NCBI GenBank assembly: GCA_905250125.1
Contig: CAJNOL010001065.1
Span: 18,681-82,680, forward strand
Source of the DNA: Rotaria sordida
Taxonomy: Eukaryota > Rotifera > Eurotatoria > Philodinida > Philodinidae
DNA: 64,000 bases
Direction of reading: 5' to 3'
Below, piece by piece: positions 63,235-64,000 of the stretch. Below the pieces are notes generated by a model that made no database searches, was not told the origin of the DNA, and saw only the letters and a list, made by a program, of their open reading frames with translations. The translations under genes were made by a program, and so were the position numbers. The first letter of the stretch is position 1, and every line of letters starts with the position of its first letter.

Positions 63235-64000
63235 TCTTTATTTCTTGTGGTTGTTGTTGAACTGTCATCGAAGCTTGAAAATTTGTCCTAAATAAAAATT
63301 TCATCATATTCATTCTGTTTTAAAGGTAATCATAAGACATACTATCACGCATGTCTGCTATCTTGTCTACAGAACTGTGCTGTTCGGAAAGTATTTCGAA
63401 TCTCAGTGGAACCTAGATAAGAGAAATTCGATGAAAACAACTGGTTCCGACAAAATCTGCCTGAAAAAACCGTACTACTCTACGTTGGCTTGAAAATAAC
63501 TGTGAAATTTTCAAGGCTGTTTTTTTTAATATCGGTGATATTATGTTCTTCGTACGAGTTTCTGATGTCTCCAATAGTAGGAGTTCATAAATTTGTACGT
63601 TTTGAATTAAGGACAAGGATGTAAGTAGAAGAAAAAATAGACGATTAACTTCCACATTCTGCTTCGAGCATGTAAAGACTAATATGAACTACATTCACTA
63701 AAAGTGAAGTCATCGAATTCACGAAATATTTGCTTATTCATATGGCGAGATGAAGATGATCACAATAGGCACTATTGCCGTTAAAGGATACGAGTGAAAG
63801 AAAAATAGAAGTTTTGGTTATTCTCGACTTTAGTGAAGAGATCACCTAATACACCAGTGCTTCTTGTTACTATTATCTAAAATAATATAGATTACCTTTT
63901 TTTTTTTCATAACTATCTATATTTAATTAATAAAAAAAATAAGCTGAGAACGTTTTTTTTGAGAGACTTTATATTAGATTGATTTTAGGATTTTTGGTGC
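63235..64000. other. right edge of the window
   Basis: No supported gene. An open frame at 63413-63655 (-) starts at GTG and begins with a hydrophobic run, but has no in-frame ATG near its start and no domain. The last 120 bp is A/T-run rich. Confidence 0.5.

Noticed and set aside
63413..63655. Minus-strand frame starting with a signal-peptide-like hydrophobic run
   Set aside because: It starts at GTG, not ATG; the hydrophobic start comes from TTT/CTT runs and nothing downstream looks like a domain.

Overview
The window is nuclear DNA of an AT-rich protostome animal with small introns. The genes are broken by many short GT-AG introns, mostly 45-100 bp, with T-rich acceptors and A/T-ending codons. 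Animal-only families (BCL9, DPP6/DPP10, CABIT/GAREM, alpha2delta/CACHD1) and a tyrosine decarboxylase of the invertebrate tyramine/octopamine type point to an invertebrate. A rotifer, perhaps a bdelloid, would fit, but nothing here proves it. I saw no rRNA, tRNA, CRISPR, viral gene, reverse transcriptase or transposase.

Layout. 1-1573 (-): 5' part of a CABIT-domain (GAREM/THEMIS-like) adaptor that runs off the left edge. 3409-13917 (-): complete cullin-3 in 13 exons. 8730-13063 (+): a secreted VWA/Cache protein of the alpha2delta/CACHD1 class, lying wholly inside cullin-3 intron 3 on the opposite strand. 13918-22175: 8.3 kb non-coding, with one long old inverted repeat. 22176-25884 (+): BCL9/Legless. 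27254-31188 (+): PKMYT1 (Myt1) kinase. 34629-42984 (-): DPP6/DPP10-type pseudo-peptidase in 20 exons. 42985-52237: 9.3 kb gap with a near-perfect 310-bp palindrome at its right end. 52238-57030 (-): tyrosine decarboxylase in 13 exons. 57880-58605 (-): short DEPDC1-like DEP-domain protein. 58606-62757: gap with repeats. 62758-63234 (-): cysteine-rich bPH-like reading frame interrupted by one TGA.

The exon models were built by hand from splice signals. In each, the reading phase stays open across every junction and the summed length is a multiple of three (cullin-3 766 aa, BCL9 1062 aa, Myt1 465 aa, DPP6/10-like 817 aa, tyrosine decarboxylase 806 aa, DEP protein 173 aa). The alpha2delta-like gene fits only if one extra base is removed at about 9006-9021.

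The genes are not an operon and share no single pathway. Themes are ubiquitin ligation (CUL3), Wnt/beta-catenin transcription (BCL9), mitotic-entry control (Myt1), receptor-kinase signalling (CABIT protein) and neuronal function (alpha2delta-like, DPP6/10-like and amine synthesis). The most notable non-genic content is a dispersed repeat family, with five copies recognised by eye (four in introns, one carrying a 33-bp minisatellite), and several fold-back elements.
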